DNA of 64,000 nt from Cladopsammia gracilis (GCA_022457155.1 JAJGOT010000677.1:247501-311500); one strand, 5' to 3'; counted from the stretch's first letter, positions 10,394-22,639 are shown. Notes: generated by a model not told the origin, from the letters alone. Translations and numbers: made by a program.

Positions 10394-12345
10394 AGTAAGA
10401 AATATTATACCATTTAAAAATGTTGTTTCCAAAACCCGTGCACTGCAGGGTGTCTTTTATTTCTAACCACTGCTGTTTTTTTGTGTATAAACATGGCAGC
10501 GGTGGATGAAGCCCTCTGTTGTCTTCCCAAAATCAACAACATGCTCGCAAGGAAGAAAGGAAGAAAGTTAGCCATTTGACTCCCAGAGTGTCAATTACAG
10601 AGACATGTAGCGATTCTAACTTTTGCCGGCGTCTGTGGACGAAATACTATGGTGTGACCATTCAAACAAAAGCTACTGAGCGGTACTTTTGTATGATACT
10701 GCGAAATAAACTGTATATGTAGGATTTTTCTTGAATTTATATTTTTTGCACACTTTAACTGGGAACTAAACTGTGGACCATTAGCGTTGTGAGACTTTCC
10801 TGCCTCTTTTGGCGAAGTTTGCAAATAAATTAATTTAAGACACAGTACAAACCGAGGCACGGAAAAACAAACAGAGGCACTTAAAGCATAATGGCCAATA
10901 CTGCGGCTTTAATTAACGAAAGAGCCGCATCGCAATTTTTGTAGGGTCCATTAGAAAGAAAAGGGGTTATCTAAGCATCCTAGTAAAACGGAAACCAGGA
11001 AGAAACAAGCAATAAATAGCTTGAATTAAACAACTTCCGTTGATTTTACCCTTCTTAAGTTATTACAATGCGACTCAGTTTAAAATTAAATTTAATATTT
11101 CATTCCAAACACCTTTTCACCAGGTTTCCGCAGAACTGCTATCACGTATTTTTAAGAAAAGGTCCGCATTGTGTTTATGAGTTGGCATGTTTATTTAGAT
11201 TGGACCTCATGATCATTTGATAGTTTTTGAACGAATAGTATGACCAAAATTACATAATGTAAATGACTGTAATTATGTAAATGATAACTAATTTACCGTG
11301 ATTAAAATGAATTAAACAAAATTAAGATGCTAAGCATCACAATATTAAAAATGTAAAACTCTAAATTACAAATTAAAATAAGTCATTGTTCAAAGATTTC
11401 ATTTTTAATTTGCTTAACGTTTATTTCCTGTTTTTCATTATTAATACAAAAATTGGCGTATGTTTGTTTTTATTCTTGTATTTATTTTTACTTTTTAACA
11501 AATCTCTCGAAGTCTGTCAGCACGAGCTCATTCGTTGCATAAATAATAAATTGCCATTAAAATAAATTTAACAGGAATAATTCAGTTTCAGAGGCAATGT
11601 TGTAAACAAATAACTATATATACGGCATTAACTAAAACTTAAGGAAGTGTGGAATGAGAGGCTCAATTTTGCTTCAAAGCTAAACACCACTTACCGGCTT
11701 CTGTAAAAAAAATATAATATCTACTGATCGTATAGGGAAGAACTCGACATATAGAACTTTATCATTTTAAGTTTACATTCGATTGAGTTTTATAATTATG
11801 ATGAATGTTTGCTGAACAATGGAGGTTGTGATCGTTACCTGTTCACCTGTTGAAAATGGTGGTAATGGCAATGAACAAAAACTTCATACAAGAATATACA
11901 CAAGGACCAACGTAATTAAATAATAGCAAGGTGAAATATGTCGTGCTAAATCGATCATTCCAAGGGAATACTGGGATGATAACTGTTACTTTTTAAACAT
12001 TGTCTTTTAACGCTTCAGCTAGAGTATAGAATGGGTCTAGAAATTAAGAAAAAGATGATTGATTTGTGAGTCAGTATATTCGTACCTCCAGTTGGCTCTA
12101 ACTGCGAGTATGTTGATAAATACACACTTTGTTTTAGAAAGGGATGAACAGTGCCAGTTTTTATTATTTGTTTCATTTGTGTCCTTTCTGGGAATTGAAC
12201 GTATTTAGACTGTATTTAATTTGAATAAAGGTGATTGGTCGATTTCCTTCTTCGCCGTTTTACTTGGAAATATTATATGCAGTCGCATGTCGTCCAAGCT
12301 TTTTCAAGTCCATGGCTCAGCAAATTGCCCCAATTTGCAAGGAAG
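10394..12345. other. Unassigned AT-rich sequence
   Basis: A possible start at 10493 opens MAAVDEALCCLPKINN and stops after 28 codons; nothing in it is recognised. 11000-12000 is very AT-rich with ATTAAA-type simple sequence. At 12144-12200 there is a partial copy of the signal exon found at 12346 (same TGCCAGTTTTTATTATTTG stretch). Confidence 0.4.
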
Positions 12346-12409
12346 ATGAACATCGTGGCTAACGGCACAGCGCCAGTTTTTATTATTTGTTTCATTTTTG
12401 TCCTTTCTG
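12346..12409 (+). CDS. Second type of signal-peptide exon
   Basis: ATG opens MNIVANGTAPVFIICFIFVL then S, followed by G|GTAAGTGC, a phase-1 donor after 21 codons. The hydrophobic run PVFIICFIFVLS fits a signal peptide. A decayed duplicate of the same stretch (CAGTGCCAGTTTTTATTATT) lies 200 bp upstream. It is not related in sequence to the MEVSW exons but has the same phase, so it may be the first exon of another gene or an alternative first exon. Confidence 0.45.
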
Positions 12410-12597
12410 GTAAGTGCAAGTATTTAGTTTGTACTAGATTATCCTCGATTTGATATAGTGTAATTTTGTAGTCGATTTCCTTCTTCGCCACCATGTTTTG
12501 AAAAGATGATGACTCCAATTACATGTTTCCTAACGCTTTTGTAACGGCCAATTTGTAACTGCGAAACATCCGGTCCTTTGTGACACAGCTTTCCAGT

Positions 12598-12640
12598 TGG
12601 CTTCATAGCTCAATGGATAAAGTATGGTATCGCTCAAACA
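12598..12640 (+). repeat. Degenerate tRNA-like fragment
   Basis: TAGCTCAATGGATAAAGTAT resembles the D-arm (A box) of the tRNA-like unit at 30769. The second half is absent. Probably a SINE remnant. Confidence 0.35.
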
Positions 12641-12904
12641 GTCAAAAGATTTTTTTAAATTTAGATTTCTTTGTTATTTCTTATACAATGGAATAAAACC
12701 GACTCCCACCACAAGAGAGAAAATCCTACATGTCAAATGAAACAACGAAAATGTCTACTACGATCAACATTTCACTGTGCTACCTACTCTGACACTGACT
12801 GGTCCCTTTTTGGGACTGTTCTTGAAATCAGACTCAGTCGTAGCTTGTGTGTTTCACTCTCGTCAAACAAACGTTTTGTTTATTTAATTGTTAATGTCAT
12901 TCAG

Positions 12905-13480
12905 ACAAGGCAAATGACGGGTGGTCAGTCATTAGCGTACAGTAATACTGATTTATGCAAACAATACCCAGAGGTTAAAAACACGCCACAGTTGTGGATC
13001 AGCACAAAAGTATGAAGGTATCTTGGAGTGTGTTTCTGAAGTGTGTTTCTGATACTTCTGACTGTTGTTTTGCAGGGTAAGTTGTATTGTCATTTTTAAA
13101 AGCATTTATACTCACACTCATTCCCTGCAACAGTGTGAGCCTTTATTACAACTTCATCATTCAGCAGCACTATTATAAGGTTTTTCTACGACCACGTTCC
13201 ACGACCATGTCCAAATTCGTGCGGAAATTAACGAACAAAACCGGCGTTGCTTTTCTAATTACTACGAACATCGGTTATACATTATGAAAAATACTTAATC
13301 AAATCAACTTTTGCATTTTAATTAAATTGGTAGATTACCTGATATTGTTGCTATATTATAAATATTTGTAAGTTGCCTGCGTTTCTGTTATCTGTTGTTC
13401 GAAGTTATCAATGTATGTGGGATAATGAATATGTTGTCGTATATTTGACCTCTTTAATGGTATGATTGGCTGACATTTTT
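12905..13480 (+). repeat. Third, diverged copy of the signal-exon segment
   Basis: GTGGTCAGTC and ACTGATTTATGCAA upstream, and matches downstream (TTCGAAGTTAT near 13400), follow the order seen in copies A and B at much lower identity and with deletions. Confidence 0.55.
13012..13076 (+). pseudogene. Signal-peptide exon, diverged copy with changed phase
   Basis: ATG opens MKVSWSVFLKCVSDTSDCC then FA, ending at GG|GTAAGT. It aligns with MEVSWIVFLL of copies A and B, but an internal repeat of GTGTGTTTCTGA has added sequence. The donor is now phase 2 where the others are phase 1, so it could not replace them in the same mRNA without shifting the frame. Probably decayed. Confidence 0.45.
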
Positions 13481-13623
13481 CTATTTACGCTATTTATAAT
13501 GACTATACCGCCGTAAGCCAAGTCAAGAAGTTACTTGAACAAGAAAATCGTTTTCTCAGTGACCTACAAACGACTGTTGATTTCCCGATGCTTAGGGAAA
13601 ACACTACAGACGGATTTTCCCGT

Positions 13624-16091
13624 GTTAATTTATGTCTAGGTCATTTTCGTAGAAGAGAAGCTGTTTGGGAGTTATCTGATATGTTTATTGACTGTACATT
13701 TTCCCTTAGAATTCTTGTTTTAGTATCTTGTAAATAGTTGTCTTATCTTAGTTGTAGTAATGGACCACAGGTTTTTTCATAGTCTTTTTTGTTTTACTGT
13801 CAAGTGTCACCCTCGATATATAAAGTTGATTATTATTATTATTTTTTCATGGTGAGAAGAATGGTACTAATCATCATGTTAGTTAACTGTTTATGTTGGT
13901 TCACTGTTTATGGATTTTGAAAAGTTAACACTAAGTTATAGGTTAAAAGTACGTAAAAGTGGTATGCCTATGTATGTTTCTAAATGCTGAGTGTAAAACA
14001 TGACGTTTAAATTTAAATGAAGTTTCAATTTTAACATTGTTGGCCGCGTGGAAAGAGCGGAAGAATATTTATCTGCGATTGACTGTGTAGCAGTAATATA
14101 TGCAGTAGTTATGTAAACCTTCGCATTAACATTCTCCTGCTTTTGACTTTTGAGATACATTAACCTCAGGCGTTTGATTCTTTTATAGTACATGCGCTCG
14201 TACATTTTCAGTCTGATTCATTAACTGGGTACAACAAATTGTAACCCATAAAAGGTACAATGACTACCCCTTTCACCCTTATATCATACTCCCCACGGTA
14301 AAGCAGGCTTAAAAGGTGGAGGCGCATCTTAAGTAAAAATAAAATCACTCATTCACAAAAACCAAAGAATTTCTTTCACTATTATGAAAAACAGTGAAAA
14401 GCAATGAAATGTTAACTCAAACTTGCAATTATAATGAGGCAGTTTTGTTTGGACCATGGAATGTTCAACAATTGCGAAGCAAATTAAGTGTGGTCAGTCG
14501 AGCGTTACTGATTTATGCAACAAATCCAAATGCCATAGAAATAGGGCATTAGGCATAGCCCGGCACAACAGTATGGAAGTGTCTTGGATTTTGTTTCTGC
14601 TACATGTATCTGCTACTTTGCACGGTAAGTTATATTAATAAAACTGATATCGTCCTTTGATTTCTAGTCCAAGGAACGAGATTTAAACGAAGTCTAATTT
14701 AGACCGCGGTTTAAGACTCACAATACATGCCCCACATCTGTCAGTTTTAAGTGGGTAATTTTAAGTACATAAAAGTTTTCCTAGTTGATTATAACGTCTG
14801 TGATATATGCCTTCATGACACCATTTACAGTTAGCAACATTTAAATATTAGGGTTGACCAGATGAAATCAGTTTAGACCGCGGCCCTAAGTGTCCATTCT
14901 AAGACTCATTCGTTGCAACACAGTTTATTTATCACAGTGTACATCTTTATTATAATTCAGTTATATCGATACAATTACTTCATCATTCGACATTCCTGTA
15001 GTATAGGTTTCCTACAACCTAGCCCGTGTCCAAATGTCAACAGAAGTTAAAGAATAAAACGGAGCTTATTTTCGTAATCACTAAGAACATTTGGTATCAC
15101 ATTATGAACAGTACTTAATCAACATTGTTTTTTTTTTTATCAAAGTTGTAGATGCTTTGCCAATGATAATATTGTCTGCCTCTGCCTCTTTCGAAGTTAT
15201 AAATGCACACGAAAGTGGAAATGTTTTCGTATATGTTTGGCTTCACAGTAAGTCACCGACATGTTTGGAACGGCTGACATTTGTGCTATTTTTAAAAGCC
15301 ACTTAACAACCAAAAATGACGTTGGCTTCTCTTTCGACTGTCACGATTGGCTGCTTCTCTGCAATTCAGATTAATTGACCGCCACTGTTTTCAGTCCCTG
15401 ATTAATTCCATCAGAAATTATCTATATTAATAATAATAACAATAATAAATTAATATAAATTTTGTTTTAAAAAGTAATTCAGTCACAATGTATTCCATGA
15501 ACAACCAGGATTCGCACGCTTTTAACAATAAACAAATGGAGGACTTTGAAAAATAAATATGTTCTATGTCAAAGGCCAGTTTCGCGGAAAAGGAGCTGTT
15601 TTGTTACTTGTTACTGAGCTTTCGAGCGTCTGTATTTGACAAGTTTTAATTTTACAACAACGTAGAAAAGTTTACGAAACAATTTCCAGTCAATGGAAAT
15701 GAGAGTGTTCTTATCAATGTAAAAATCTAATGCTTTAACAAGCACGCGTTGCATTACCGGCTAAAATTACATTGCCACACTGGGAGTCTAGCAGCGTTAA
15801 CCAGGTTATTCCAATTAATTACTTACAATTAACTGGTTTAAAAGAATAAGTGATGCAGCCGCGTATATCGGTTATTGATCGAAGGTTAACCGGGCCAGCG
15901 GCTGGCATAGAAATTAATCAAAGAACAACAGAACTTCTTTAGAGTTTGTCAACAAACCTTGTTGATTACTTTGAGGCTGATTAACTTTTCTGACATGTCA
16001 ATCATCATTGTTTTCAACTTTCTATCTTTCTACCGAGGATGGCGTCGGCTTATGACGAGTGTTTCTTTTTGCCTTAGAATTCGACAGCTCG
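13624..16091 (+). repeat. Segmental duplication, copy B (partner 7815-10393)
   Basis: Collinear with 7815-10393 from the LINE-like tail (AATAAAG near 13818) through the signal exon, the TTTAGACCGCGG motifs (about 14697 and 14873) and the AACTGGTTTAAAAGAATAAG block to CGACAGCTC at 16090. Divergence is scattered, so the duplication is not recent. Confidence 0.9.
14573..14624 (+). CDS. Signal-peptide first exon, copy B
   Basis: MEVSWILFLLHVSATLH in 17 codons plus one base, then G|GTAAGT, matches copy A at all but a few residues and in the donor phase. An upstream in-frame ATG at 14456 would add 39 residues without signal-peptide character. Copy A has no equivalent open frame, so I prefer the inner ATG. 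Confidence 0.55.
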
Positions 16092-17104
16092 ACAGTTACT
16101 GGGTATCTTAACCACTAGACCATCAAAGCGGTGAATACTATAAGTGGACAAAACTAATAAGAGGGTTTCGAAACATTCAAGTTCATAATCAACCGCTAAA
16201 TCTTAATAAAAATGTGCAGTATAATAAACACTTTTTACTTTACTAAACTCCACAATGTTCTTGTAGCCGCTACATCTCCAGACGCTATGTATTTTGAGTT
16301 TCCCAGCCAACTATCCGATAGAGGAAAACAAACTGAACGAAAAAAAAAGAACAAAACGTATCGTTGCCTCAGTCGTTATATTAATTTCTTTCTCTTACAC
16401 TGAACTAAATTTGCATGAGAATTAACACTTCGGTCAAAAACAAAGCAGCCATGCTAAGACATATCATATGATCATATTTACTTATAATAAAGTAACCAGA
16501 TAACCAAAGCAAAGTCCAAACAAATAACAACAAACAAAACTCATCAAAGTTATATCAAATCGTTATGTCAACAAATGCGTTTTTATTTACAACCATTCAA
16601 ATCAATACACAGCACAGTCAAACTACGAACGTTTCCATGGTCACTAAGTTAAGTTCAAGCAAGTACACTTTACCCCTTCACACTCAAAGTAGGTTCCAAG
16701 TGTACTTAGATTATACTTACAAGCTCTAGTGTGATGCCAGCCTTTCTTTTTTTATCAAATCGTTTTAAGTTGCTATTGAATTTTTAATTAGCCAGATTCT
16801 TCCGTTGTGACATATCATAATCTAAAGACACCAAGGCCACAAACGTTGGCAAATAAGACGTCAACAAAAATTGAAAATTTGTAGTGAAATAGATATTATC
16901 TTCTGTGGCACTTGAAAGGTAAGGCAATAGGCGGCCTGTTTAAAAATTGTGTGAAACTTTGATATTTTCACTTGAAAAGTGCAGGGCTCAAACGACATTC
17001 AGTCAACTCAGTTTTTATATTTTTATATCATTGGGAGCAATCAGAAAATTTAAAATAAACAACGAAGCATGTACGAATTTTAATATCCATAAGATAACGT
17101 TGTT
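16092..17104. other. Unassigned AT-rich sequence
   Basis: No gene or element end recognised. The frame at 16212-16403 has no domain. Confidence 0.45.
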
Positions 17105-17471
17105 TTGACAATGCCCCACCCCCGGGCTGACCTATTTTAGCAAATGCCCCACCCTTGGGAAAGAAACGTTATAAAATGCCCGACAAATGGGCGGATGAGC
17201 GGGCTTGGAATTGATCGACGGAGCCATTATTGCCATTGACTGTACGAAAATGCCAAAAAACTTTGCTTCTTAATGTTAGTTTTTTATCTTGGCGGCGCGA
17301 TGTTTACAGGTTTACTCGTGACCTCTCTACTCTAAAATTTCACAAATCGAGGTTTTCTACGGACATTATACATATTACAAAGTATGCGACTGAACAGAGC
17401 GAAAAGCTATCCGATTTGAAAAAACTGCAATCAAGGCAGTCATACAATCCGCTTATAAATATGCTTTTAGC

Positions 17472-17621
17472 TGTGCATCCATCGAGTTATGGATGCACTT
17501 GTGAAGTTTGGAGAGTACTCGAGAAGCTAGAGTTGCTCTCGGCTGTCGCCTCGACCAACTCTTACGCTTCTCTCGTGCTCTCCAAACTTCCTGCGTGCAA
17601 CCATAACTCGATAGACGCACA
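17472..17621. repeat. Foldback repeat, 150 bp
   Basis: Inverted arms share ATCGAGTTATGG and GAAGTTTGGAGAG (left 17472-17525, right 17573-17621). Because of the symmetry both strands are open here (17230-17631 plus, 17453-17656 minus), which is not evidence for a gene. Upstream, 17110-17195 holds three GCCC-rich motifs (ATGCCCCACCC) of an unrelated dispersed repeat. Confidence 0.75.
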
Positions 17622-17639
17622 CAAAGCATGAGCCCAACA

Positions 17640-18150
17640 ACAAACAACAAAAACAAGAAAACTGAAAGCCTAACTTAAACATAATTATGATATTATAGGA
17701 TTTTTTATATACCGTACCGCTGTCTGTTATGAGTACATATGCACACTCCGAATTTGGCTCGAGTCACCTTTGTACATGGCTGTTCCTTTAAATGTAAAAC
17801 AAAGATATGGAAAAGATATGGCCGCTCATAGAACATGTAAAGCTACGGACCCAGATTCTAAGAAGACTATTTATAATAAGGGCCTTATTCTTAGTTCCCC
17901 TTTGACACTTTTAAGCCAGATCGCGAAATTACTACAGCTCATGTACCACCTTAATTCATTTTTAACTTGTAACTACAGGGCTTATTAGGAGGCAGCGCTC
18001 TTAAATGTACCGTTTGCGGATAACTAAAGCAACCGCAGTAGCAAGAAAACAATAAGAAGAAGATTTGTAGGTCTTTGTCGCAGTCTATACCCAAATGAAC
18101 ACGATAACGAACTTGGCAACATCGGCAACGATGTTACTCGAGATTTTTTT
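17640..18150. other. Unassigned
   Basis: Short open frame 17770-17988 has no recognised domain; nothing else seen. Confidence 0.4.
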
Positions 18151-18350
18151 TTTCTTAGTTTGACCCAGCCCTTTCTACAAAACGAAGAGAAGATAAACAA
18201 TAAACGGTATTTATACCTTAAAAATGTCTTGCCGTCAATTTGCCAACAATTTCTCGCGAGTAGTTATAGTAATGCATTGCCAAGTGTTTTCGTATATTGA
18301 ATAGTTCTCATTGTCATTCTCGAGCGAATTTGAAGGGGGTCCTCGTTTTT

Positions 18351-19399
18351 AACCCGTGAATACGCGCATGCGTAATGAACGGGTTATCGGTAACGGCGAC
18401 AGATATGCAAATGAGTCACTCACTCGCTCACTCTCTCACCTGCTCACTCGCTCCTTCCATCGGCTGTAAACTTAGCGACGTAATGCTTTGTTACGAATGC
18501 GTTTTGTAACAAGAACAGCGTGAATCCAGCAATATCAATAACTTAATTGTTGTAAACGAATATAAACAACAATAAGCTTAAAGATGTTTCGCATTTGGAG
18601 TCTTTAATGCAACGTTAAAATCAATCTAAAAGGAATTTTCAACCGAGACACGCGTTTTGATGCTTATCTACCTTGAAGTAATAAAATTTATCCCGTTTCA
18701 AGTCAGTCATCACGGTGGCCGAATGGTGTAAAGCGCGGACTAACAGCCGAAAGGCCCCAGGTTCGAATCTCGCTCGTCTCGTTCCTTTTTTTTGTCTTCC
18801 TTCTTCGGACTGAACATTATGAAAGTGGTGTACTGTATGTTTCTTTTTGCGTTTGTCAAAAATTCTTACGTTTAATTTAAAAAATATATATATTGAACCG
18901 TATCAGTATGAAAACATAACAGTTACCACAAGAACAGCGTAAATCCAGCAATAACAATAACTAAATTGTTTTAAACGAATATAAACAACAATAACTTGAA
19001 GCTTAAATATGTTTCGCATGTGGAGTCTTTAATGCAACGTTAAAATCGATCTAAAAGGAATTTTCAACACGCGTTTTGATGCTTAGGCACGCGTTTTGAT
19101 GCTTATCTAACTTGAGGTAATAAAATTTATCCCGTTTCAAGTCAGTGATCACGGTGGCCGAATGGGATAAAGCGCGGACAAACAGCTGAAGGACCCCAGG
19201 TTATTATATTAATTTCGCTCGTGCCGTTCTTTTTTTTTTTTTTCTTTTTCTTCTTTTTTTTTTCTTTCTTCTTCGGACTGAACATTATGAAAGTGATGTA
19301 GTACGTTTAATTTAAAAAAAAATATTGAACCGTGTCAGTGTGGAAACATAAGCTTACCGCAATATTTCGTTACGCGTTAGCATTTCATATTCACGGGTT
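18351..19399. mobile_element. Repeat element with AACCCGTGAATA ends, copy 1
   Basis: Starts AACCCGTGAATA and ends TATTCACGGGTT, a perfect 12-bp inverted repeat. Inside are two direct units of about 419 bp (starting 18512 and 18931), each with AGCGT-AATCCAGCAAT, a GTTTCGCAT.TGGAGTCTTTAA block and a tRNA-like promoter stretch. No coding frame is visible. The conserved sequence outside the left end (TCGTTTTT) in both copies hints that the full repeat is larger. Confidence 0.6.
18710..18776 (+). repeat. tRNA-like A/B-box unit
   Basis: GTGGCCGAATGG resembles a tRNA A box and GGTTCGAATCT is a near-consensus B box, 37 bp apart. I could not fold a full cloverleaf with an acceptor stem. A second copy at 19149-19200 has lost the B box, and another tRNA-like stretch (GTGGCGCAGTG, AGTTCGATACTC) is at 20101-20155. 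Probably RNA polymerase III promoter remnants of a SINE-like repeat. Confidence 0.5.
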
Positions 19400-19417
19400 G
19401 GCTCTAAGGAACCTTTG

Positions 19418-19700
19418 ATTATATAGTTTTGGTGGGGGTAAACTATAAAACGAAGACCCGAGTAAATTTTAAAGATTGCACGTTTTTAGTGTGTTTGGTT
19501 GCCTGGCTGTATTTTTCTAGAGTATCCAATGTCATTTACGAATTTTCCAGCAGATTTGGAGGGGTCTTCGTTTTATAGTTTTGGTGGGGGTAAACTATAA
19601 AACGAAGACCCTAATAAATTTTAAAGATTTGCACGTTCTTGGTGTGTTTGGTTGCCTGGTTGTATTTTTCTAGTGTACCAAACGTTGTTTACGAATTTAT
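19418..19700. repeat. Two tandem units with a 20-bp perfect hairpin
   Basis: Two direct units of about 145 bp share TTGGTGGGGGTAAACTATAA and GTGTTTGGTTGCCTGG. At 19563-19612 GGGTCTTCGTTTTATAGTTT is followed by a 10-base loop and its exact complement. Diverged versions of the same hairpin occur at 18160-18195 and 19769-19818. Confidence 0.75.
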
Positions 19701-19927
19701 GAAAAAAAAAAAAGACAAAACAAAGACCTTATCAATAAAGTGAATTTCGCAGCCTCACAAAGCTTTTTAACGAGGGTCTTCGTTTTGTAGTTTGACCCGG
19801 CCTTTTCCACAAAACGAAGACGCTATAGATAACGTGACTCTTGGCTATAAGGAATTATTTTATGAATTAGTTGTCATCCCCATGTAATTTTACAGTGTAC
19901 ACCAGTTGTAGATGGGTCTTCGTTTTT

Positions 19928-21484
19928 AACCCGTGAATACGAGCAAGCGTAATGAACGGGTTATCGGTAACGGCGACCAATTCACTCACTCACTCACTCG
20001 TTTGCTCGCTCGCTTGCTCGTCCCATCACTCAGATGTAAACTTTTTCCGCATATCTACGTTAAAATAACAAAATTTGACCCCCGTCATCAGTCAAATCCT
20101 AGGTGGCGCAGTGTGTAAGCGATCAAACAATAAAGCCGAAGAACGTGAGTTCGATACTCGTCTGAACGTTTTTTTTTTCTTTTTTCTTCGAACTGGAAAT
20201 TACTGGGTTTTTTTTTGTTTGTTTGTTTGCATGTGACAAAAGTCGTTACATTTAATTTCCAAAAAACCCCGATATATTACGTTACCGCTCACTCGTTCCA
20301 TCACTCAGCTGTAAAGTTAGTACGAATGCGTTTCGCAACCGAGAACAACTTGAATCCCCGCGTTAAGGTTACAGTGTACCTTCGGGGGTGTCTCCAGTAT
20401 AACAGCTCTAGTGTCTTAAGATTACACTTAACATACCTAAATCCAGATATCAAATTAAAGCTTATAGAGCTGGCTATCTAAATATGGAAACCATTTGGAA
20501 AGTGAATTGTCGAATTTTTTACGATGTCTAAATTCGAACGTCCGAATCAGCTTTAAAACGCTATAACTCAAAGCGATTATTGTATTTTGGTAATTTGATT
20601 TGTTCTCGGGTTTCCGGACACGAAGCGCTAAAGAAAAGTGTCGGCGATTTCCCATATTCAATTGTAGTGAAAAGTTACAGAATATTTTCGAAAAAGGGAG
20701 AAAAAAATTGGAATGATCGCACGGAAATGGCTCTTGACGAAAAAGTTTTAGGAAATAAGAAATTCGCCGACACGTTTTTGTTGATTATATGTTAGCCTAG
20801 CTTCTGTCCAAATTTGAGGAAAATCGAACAAATTTCCTTTGAGTTGTAGCTCTTTAAAGTGTCCCCAACAAGCGAAAAATTAACCTTGAGAAAACAGCGC
20901 TTAAAAAAACATATCGCCTCATAAACAAACTCCGCCCACAAAAGTTATACTGTCATTTCTCCGTCAATTTTCACTATTTTCGATAATTTTTTTTTTGAAT
21001 GAAAGTTCATTCTGTAAACTTTATTTTGACGCCAAAAAAAAAAAAAAATCGATAAATTTTCGATCTGAAGGTACACTGTAACCTTAATCCAGCGATAACA
21101 ATAACTAAATTGTTGTAAACGAATATAAATAACAATAAGCTTAAAGATGTTTCGCATTTGGAGTCTTTAATGTAACGATAAAATCGATCTAAAAGGATTT
21201 TTCAACCGAGACACTCATTTTGATGCGTATCTACCTTGAAGTAATTAAATTTATCACGGTAGTCGAATGGTGTAAAGCGCGGACTGTTACCCGCTCCTGC
21301 CGTCCCTTTTTTCTTTCTTCTTCAGTCTGGACATTATGAAAGTGATGTACCGTATTTTTCTTTTTGCGTTTGTCAAAAATCCATACGTTCAATTTAAAAA
21401 ATATATATTGAACCGTGTCAGTGTGAAAACGTAAGCTTACCGCAATATTGCGTTACGCGTTAGCATTCGGCTTATTCACGGGTT
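19928..21484. mobile_element. Repeat element with AACCCGTGAATA ends, copy 2 (interrupted)
   Basis: Same ends and internal order as the copy at 18351 but with one internal unit and a different tRNA-like stretch. It is split at AATCC by a 717-bp TTAA-flanked element. The GCTCGC/CACTCA simple sequence at 19981-20020 corresponds to 18414-18460 in copy 1. Confidence 0.6.
20367..21083. mobile_element. TTAA-flanked non-autonomous DNA transposon, 717 bp
   Basis: A perfect 17-bp terminal inverted repeat, GGTTACAGTGTACCTTC, is flanked by TTAA at 20363-20366 and 21084-21087. TTAA target duplications are typical of piggyBac and Kolobok superfamilies; the GG-start of the ends fits Kolobok better than the CCC-start of piggyBac, but this is tentative. 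Short frames inside have no transposase features. It interrupts the repeat at 19928-21484, so it is younger than that copy. Confidence 0.85.
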
Positions 21485-21529
21485 TGCTTTTAGGAGCATT
21501 TGATTTATTCGGTCTTTGGTCTTCGGTCT

Positions 21530-22549
21530 TCGTTTTGAACTTTGAACTCACTTACAAGCCGCCAAGTGGTTAAAATTTCCAGAAACGTTCAATCGCTGGC
21601 AAGACATTGAACTAAGAAGCTTAATTATTACGTGTATACTTGAGTTCAAACATGTTGAATAAATCATTAAATAAACACGCTATCAAGGCGCCTTGCCGCT
21701 AAAAATACACCATTCACATTCAATTCTGCAAGGCCGCCTGAAAAACACCACCTCGGATATACATATAACATATAACATATCAGTATAATTTAGAAACTTT
21801 CAACTAGCAAGCCACCAAGAAGCTAAGACATATATCCTTCGCATTAAAAAAAGAACTTTAAGTAGACGGGCGAACTGTCAAGCCGATAAAATAAGCTCAT
21901 AACCTCCACGCGCGATCAATGAAACTTCAGAGAAGACCGGCCGAGTCGCTAATGCAATAGTATCATGTAATATGCATTGTTTGTACTACAAACAATCGTT
22001 CGCGTTCGATAAGTGCTAATCAACGAGCCACTAAAAATAAATAACAAGAAAGCCTCTGCGCTCAATAAGTTTACAACTCAACTTGCGAACCACTGAGACG
22101 CTGTGCTACTGAAATGTATACCTTTCATGTTCAATAATTTAAATCAAAGTCCGTCTTCTTCATGTTCACTTCCTTTGCTCAAGCGGCACAGTCGGTTCGC
22201 CTCGCTAAAGCAAAACTGCAGTGAACATTTCAAGCGAGATGATCCGAAACTGATCCTCTTCACCTTCAGAGGACTGTAAAGGAACATATTAGGCGCTGTC
22301 AGACATTTGTACAGCCAAAAATGTTGGCAAAATGAACGTCACGCTAAAGGATTCCAAGGGAATTGTAGCGTAAACAAAGCAATGTGTCATACTATTAACG
22401 TAATTTAAGACATCACTCACTCCCACTCGCCCTAAGCTCTCCAAAAATTGGAGCCACTTTTCAACCGAAGTGGTGACACATCTTCGAGGGGCTAAAAAAA
22501 ACGATATTCTTTCTTTTCCTCGAGAAATGATTATTGTTTTCGTTCTTTG
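21530..22549. other. Unassigned
   Basis: No coding or repeat structure recognised. The minus-strand frame 22289-22633 is open partly because it crosses the 45-bp repeat. Confidence 0.4.
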
Positions 22550-22639
22550 GACATAACAAACTAATGAAAAACGAAGAAAAAAGTACATTTCATAGACATA
22601 ACAAACTAATGAAAAACGAAGAAAAAAGTACATTTCATA
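22550..22639. repeat. 45-bp direct duplication
   Basis: GACATAACAAACTAATGAAA...CATTTCATA is present twice head to tail with period 45. Being a multiple of three, it keeps a frame open on both strands; a coding role is not shown. Confidence 0.9.

Noticed and set aside
17230..17631. 133-aa open frame
   Set aside because: Its C-terminal half is the 150-bp foldback, which is open on both strands; the N-terminal half has no homology signal.
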